A stretch of DNA of 64,000 nucleotides from Rhodococcus sp. UNC23MFCrub1.1. Lineage in GTDB: Bacteria; Actinomycetota; Actinomycetes; Mycobacteriales; Mycobacteriaceae. The stretch covers positions 1 through 64,000 of the forward strand of contig NZ_JMLQ01000006.1 in NCBI RefSeq assembly GCF_000686025.1. The letters run 5' to 3'. A program made the translations under genes and the position numbers. Positions 61,038-64,000 of the stretch are shown here, piece by piece. Each line of letters opens with the position of its first letter. Position 1 is the first letter of the stretch. The notes below the pieces were generated by a model. The model made no database searches. It saw only the letters and a list, made by a program, of their open reading frames with translations, and was not told the DNA's origin.

Positions 61038-64000
61038 TGGCACCGGACTGACCGTGGTGACGACCACCCGACTCGTCGTCCCCGTCCCGAGCCCGCCGGC
61101 GACCCGATGTGGTCGTCGGCGGTGTCTCGTCGGGCTCGGGGACCTCGGGCGTGGAGGGGTTGTGGGTCTCGGGCTCGGGTGCCGGCCGATCCTCGCGCTC
61201 GGGCATGCGCAGACCGGCGATCCAGGAATCGACCTCGGCGCTGGTGCGCGAGCCGTTCCCGTGGGGCCCTCCGTTCCCGTTGCTGTGACCGTTCCCGGTG
61301 CCGTTCCCGTTCCCGTTGCCGTTGGAGTGGCCGTTCCCGTTGCTGTCGCCGTTGCGGGGCCGATCGACATCGATGCCGTCGCCCGAGACCGAGCCGTACC
61401 GGAACGACGTGGTCTCGTGCCCGTTCGAGCCGTTCGAGCCGTTCGAGCCGTTCGAACGCTGAGCGACCGACGGCGCGCGGAGTTCGGCGAGCCAGCTCTC
61501 GATGGGGCGCGGGGCGGGTGCGCCGTTCCGCGGTGCCGGCTCGGCCGACGTCGGCTCGGGACCGGCCGTCGGACGACTCTGCTGATCGTCGGAGGCCCGG
61601 GCGGGTCGGGTCTCTGCCGGGCGGGCGACCCGAATCTCCTCCGCGGGCGCGGGCGCGGGTGCGACGGGAGGTGCCGTGGGTTCGACGGCGCGCGGTGCGA
61701 CGGGCTCCGGCGCGGCGGGCTGCTGCACCGGGGGTTCCTGCACAGCGGGCTTCTGCACGCGCTCGGGAGCCGGACGCGGGGCGACGGGCCGGGGACGATC
61801 GGGTGCGACGCGCTCGGGCATTGCACGAGCGGCCGACGGGCCGCTCTGCATGACCCGCGGAATCGGCTGGGTGAGCGGTTCCCGCGTCCGCGCCGGGAGC
61901 GGTGCGGACCCGATCGCGACGAGCTCGGGGACATCGGTGGGCATCATCTCGGCGTCGAGGATCGGCTCGCCGAGCCCCAGCTTCTGCTGGATGCGCTTCA
62001 TCCACTGCGGCGCCCACCAGCAGTCGTCGCCGAGCAGCTTCATCGTCGCCGGGACCAGGAACATGCGGATCAACGTCGCGTCGATGATGAGCGCGGCGAT
62101 CATGCCGTAGGCGATGTACTTCATCATCACCAGCTCGGAGAAGGCGAAGGCGCCCGTGACGACGATGAGGATCAGTGCGGCCGCGGTGATGATGCGACCG
62201 GTGTGCGAGGTACCGACGCGAATGGCCTCGGTCGTACTGGCTCCGCGGGCTCGTGCCTCCACCATGCGGGAGAGCAGGAACACCTCGTAGTCCGTCGACA
62301 ACCCGAAGATGATCGCGATGATCAGCACCAGGACCGGGGCCATGATCGGCCCGGGAGTGAAGTTCAGCAGACCCGCGCCGTTGCCGTCGACGAAGATGAA
62401 CGTGAGGATGCCGAGCGTCGCGCCGAGGCCCAGCGTGGTCATCAGGATGGCCTTGAGGGGGAGCACCAGCGACCCGAACGTGAGGAACATCAGCAGCGTC
62501 GTGACCAGCACGACGAGCGTCGCCATGAGGGGTAGTCGGTCCACGAGCGCCGCGATCGAGTCCTGCTCGATGGCGGGCGTGCCGCCGACCGACAGGGTCA
62601 CCCCGTCGGGAACGTCGATGGAGCGGATGTAGTCGATGGCCGGCGACGACACGTTGCGGTCGACCAGGCCCGCCTTGAGCACGGCGACACCGTTCTCGTT
62701 GCGCTCGATGGAGAACCGTTCGACGAGCCCGGGAGCGTTGGACGCCTCGCGCAGGACCGTGCCCAACTGCGGACCCTCCGCGTTCTCGAGCACGATCTTG
62801 AGCGGCTCGGTGCGGTAGGACGGGAAGTTCTCGTCGAACACGTTCTGGGCGACACGGGTGGGGTTGTCCGGCGGCAGGTACGTCTCGTTGATGCCGCCGA
62901 ACTTGATGGCACCGACCGGCAGCGTGAGGATCAGCAGGCCCAGGACGATGGGCACGCACACCTTGAGCGGGTTCCGCATGACCCAGCGCGTGAGCTTGCC
63001 CCACGGCCCGGACTCGATCTCCTCGGTCGTCTTGGTCTTGCGCATGCTCTTCAGTCCGAGAGCGTCGATGCGCGGGCCGAGGATCGACAGGATCGCCGGG
63101 AGAATGGTGATGGCGGTCAGGGCCGCCAGCGCGACGGTGGCGATCGCACCGAACGCGACGGACTTGAGGAAGCCCTGCGGGAAGAGCAGCAGACCGCCGA
63201 GGCTCGCGACGATCATCGTCGCCGAGAAGACGACCGTGCGGCCCGCGGTCATGACGGAGCGTTGCACGGCCTGCTGTGTCGTGCGGCCGTCGGCCAGTTC
63301 CTCTCGGAACCGGCTGACGATGAACAGCGCGTAGTCGATGGCCAACCCGAGACCGATGAGCGAGACGACGGGCGCGACGAAGCTGTTGACCTCGACGAAA
63401 TTGGTGAACAGCCGGACCATGCCGTTGGCCGCGACCACGGTGAGACCACCGATGATCAGTGGCAACGCCGCAGCCACGACGCCGCCGAACACGAAGAACA
63501 GGAGCACGCCCACCACGGGGATGGCGAGGATCTCCATGCGCTTGATGTCGCCGGCCATGGTGTCGTTCAGCGCGTTCGCGATGGGCTGGAGGCCGGCGAG
63601 CTGCACGTCGACGCCGTCGATGGCGAACGCGTCCTTCACGTCACGGAAGTTGTTGGTCAGTTCCGTGTCGTTCGCGCCGGCGATCGCGAACGTGGCGATC
63701 GCCTTCGTCTTGTCGGGCGAGGCCAGCGCGGGGAGCCGCTGCTGGAAGTAGTTGATGTTGATCTTCGAGATCTTGTCCGAGTGCGCCGCCATCATGGCGT
63801 CCTGACCAGCGGTGACGGTCTGCTGGAACGCCGGGTCGTCGACCGTCGATCCCTCGGGTGCGGTGTAGAGGGCGACGACGTCGCCGGTGCTGTCGCGACC
63901 GAAGGTGCCGTCCGCGGTGACGGCGGCGTGCACCGACTCCGAGTTCGGGTCGTCCCAGCCGCTCTGACTCAGGTGATCGTTGAGGCTGAGTCCGTACGCG
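60997..64000 (-). CDS. mmpL3: MMPL-family RND transporter, MmpL3-like (5' end beyond window)
   Basis: At least 1000 residues; the frame is open to the window edge (AYGLSLNDHLSQSGWDDP). The two proton-relay Asp-Tyr pairs are in GLAIDYALF and GLSTDYEVF, as in MmpL3. Two blocks of about six helices surround extracytoplasmic loops. The cytoplasmic C-tail of about 330 residues is Pro-rich, then has an Asn-Gly repeat, and ends ISVSELLARQ. MmpL3 exports trehalose monomycolate. The identification rests on these features and the nearby UPF0118 gene, as in the Rv0205-Rv0206c order; another MMPL paralogue is possible. No start is within the window. Confidence 0.8.
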   Translation of the reverse strand, partial: AYGLSLNDHLSQSGWDDPNSESVHAAVTADGTFGRDSTGDVVALYTAPEGSTVDDPAFQQTVTAGQDAMMAAHSDKISKININYFQQRLPALASPDKTKAIATFAIAGANDTELTNNFRDVKDAFAIDGVDVQLAGLQPIANALNDTMAGDIKRMEILAIPVVGVLLFFVFGGVVAAALPLIIGGLTVVAANGMVRLFTNFVEVNSFVAPVVSLIGLGLAIDYALFIVSRFREELADGRTTQQAVQRSVMTAGRTVVFSATMIVASLGGLLLFPQGFLKSVAFGAIATVALAALTAITILPAILSILGPRIDALGLKSMRKTKTTEEIESGPWGKLTRWVMRNPLKVCVPIVLGLLILTLPVGAIKFGGINETYLPPDNPTRVAQNVFDENFPSYRTEPLKIVLENAEGPQLGTVLREASNAPGLVERFSIERNENGVAVLKAGLVDRNVSSPAIDYIRSIDVPDGVTLSVGGTPAIEQDSIAALVDRLPLMATLVVLVTTLLMFLTFGSLVLPLKAILMTTLGLGATLGILTFIFVDGNGAGLLNFTPGPIMAPVLVLIIAIIFGLSTDYEVFLLSRMVEARARGASTTEAIRVGTSHTGRIITAAALILIVVTGAFAFSELVMMKYIAYGMIAALIIDATLIRMFLVPATMKLLGDDCWWAPQWMKRIQQKLGLGEPILDAEMMPTDVPELVAIGSAPLPARTREPLTQPIPRVMQSGPSAARAMPERVAPDRPRPVAPRPAPERVQKPAVQEPPVQQPAAPEPVAPRAVEPTAPPVAPAPAPAEEIRVARPAETRPARASDDQQSRPTAGPEPTSAEPAPRNGAPAPRPIESWLAELRAPSVAQRSNGSNGSNGSNGHETTSFRYGSVSGDGIDVDRPRNGDSNGNGHSNGNGNGNGTGNGHSNGNGGPHGNGSRTSAEVDSWIAGLRMPEREDRPAPEPETHNPSTPEVPEPDETPPTTTSGRRRARDGDDESGGRHHGQSGAISVSELLARQRRQ
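61262..61451 (-). repeat. Asn-Gly-Ser low-complexity coding repeat in the MMPL tail
   Basis: The coding strand contains short tandem codon repeats. NGSNGSNGSNG is encoded near 61425-61451, and a longer run of NGNG, HSNG and GTGNG units near 61265-61350. In DNA these are 6- and 9-bp repeats of CGTTCCC and GTTCGAGCC type on the plus strand. Such a tract should vary in length between strains by slippage. Confidence 0.75.

Overview
The window is a 64-kb chromosomal segment of a high-GC actinobacterium of the order Mycobacteriales, most likely Rhodococcus or the related Rhodococcoides. The assignment rests on gene content recognised from translated sequence: a Zmp1-type M13 peptidase, a maltokinase of the trehalose/glucan pathway, a FadE25-type acyl-CoA dehydrogenase, accessory SecA2, a penicillin-binding lipoprotein of the Rv2864c type, a type II NADH dehydrogenase and, at the right edge, a long MMPL transporter resembling MmpL3. 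No tRNA, rRNA, CRISPR array or prophage was seen. Coding density is very high, with many 1-4 bp start/stop overlaps and many start codons placed 6-7 nt after a TANNNT -10 box, as expected of leaderless transcripts.

Layout. 1-243: end of an IS481-family element inserted at CTAG just after the zmp1 stop codon. 0.2-17.2 kb: housekeeping and metabolic genes (zmp1, maltokinase, PrmC-like methyltransferase, pirin and dienelactone hydrolase, UbiA prenyltransferase with ndh, a lysophospholipid-type acyltransferase, a Tat-exported purple-acid-phosphatase-like enzyme, a VOC protein, an SDR/phosphoesterase/S4 operon, fadE25 and an OatA-like acyltransferase). 17.1-35.0 kb: a sugar-acid, pentose and polyol utilisation region with a TetR regulator, xylulokinase, an orphan oligopeptide-type binding protein, a galactarate/L-talarate dehydratase, a XylFGH-like importer with a ROK regulator, two polyol dehydrogenases, a SorC regulator and a Smo-type polyol importer. 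The dehydrogenases would yield keto-sugars such as D-xylulose, which the kinase would phosphorylate; no xylose isomerase is present.

35.0-40.2 kb: a small hypothetical gene and an LtrA gene flanked by direct copies of the 3' end of an epoxide-hydrolase-like gene, then a coupled amidohydrolase-TetR-hydrolase operon. 40.3-47.1 kb: secA2, an Lrp/rhodanese pair, an alpha/beta hydrolase, an ABC-F ATPase and a conserved protein preceded by GATTAC direct repeats. 47.2-50.9 kb: an intact penicillin-binding lipoprotein followed by a paralogue that has lost all three transpeptidase motifs. 50.9-64.0 kb: mostly membrane genes (TauE, DUF3054, YceI, UPF0104, a membrane adenylate cyclase, an AI-2E family protein, a MacS-type two-component system, DUF1707 and DUF2339 proteins, and the MMPL transporter running off the window).

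The most notable signals beyond ordinary genes are the predicted catalytically dead PBP paralogue beside its active copy; a four-copy, 29-bp-period palindrome array that carries the stop codons of two convergent genes; a long hairpin repeat present three times; the direct repeats around hyp-ltrA; and several paired palindromes that look like operators.
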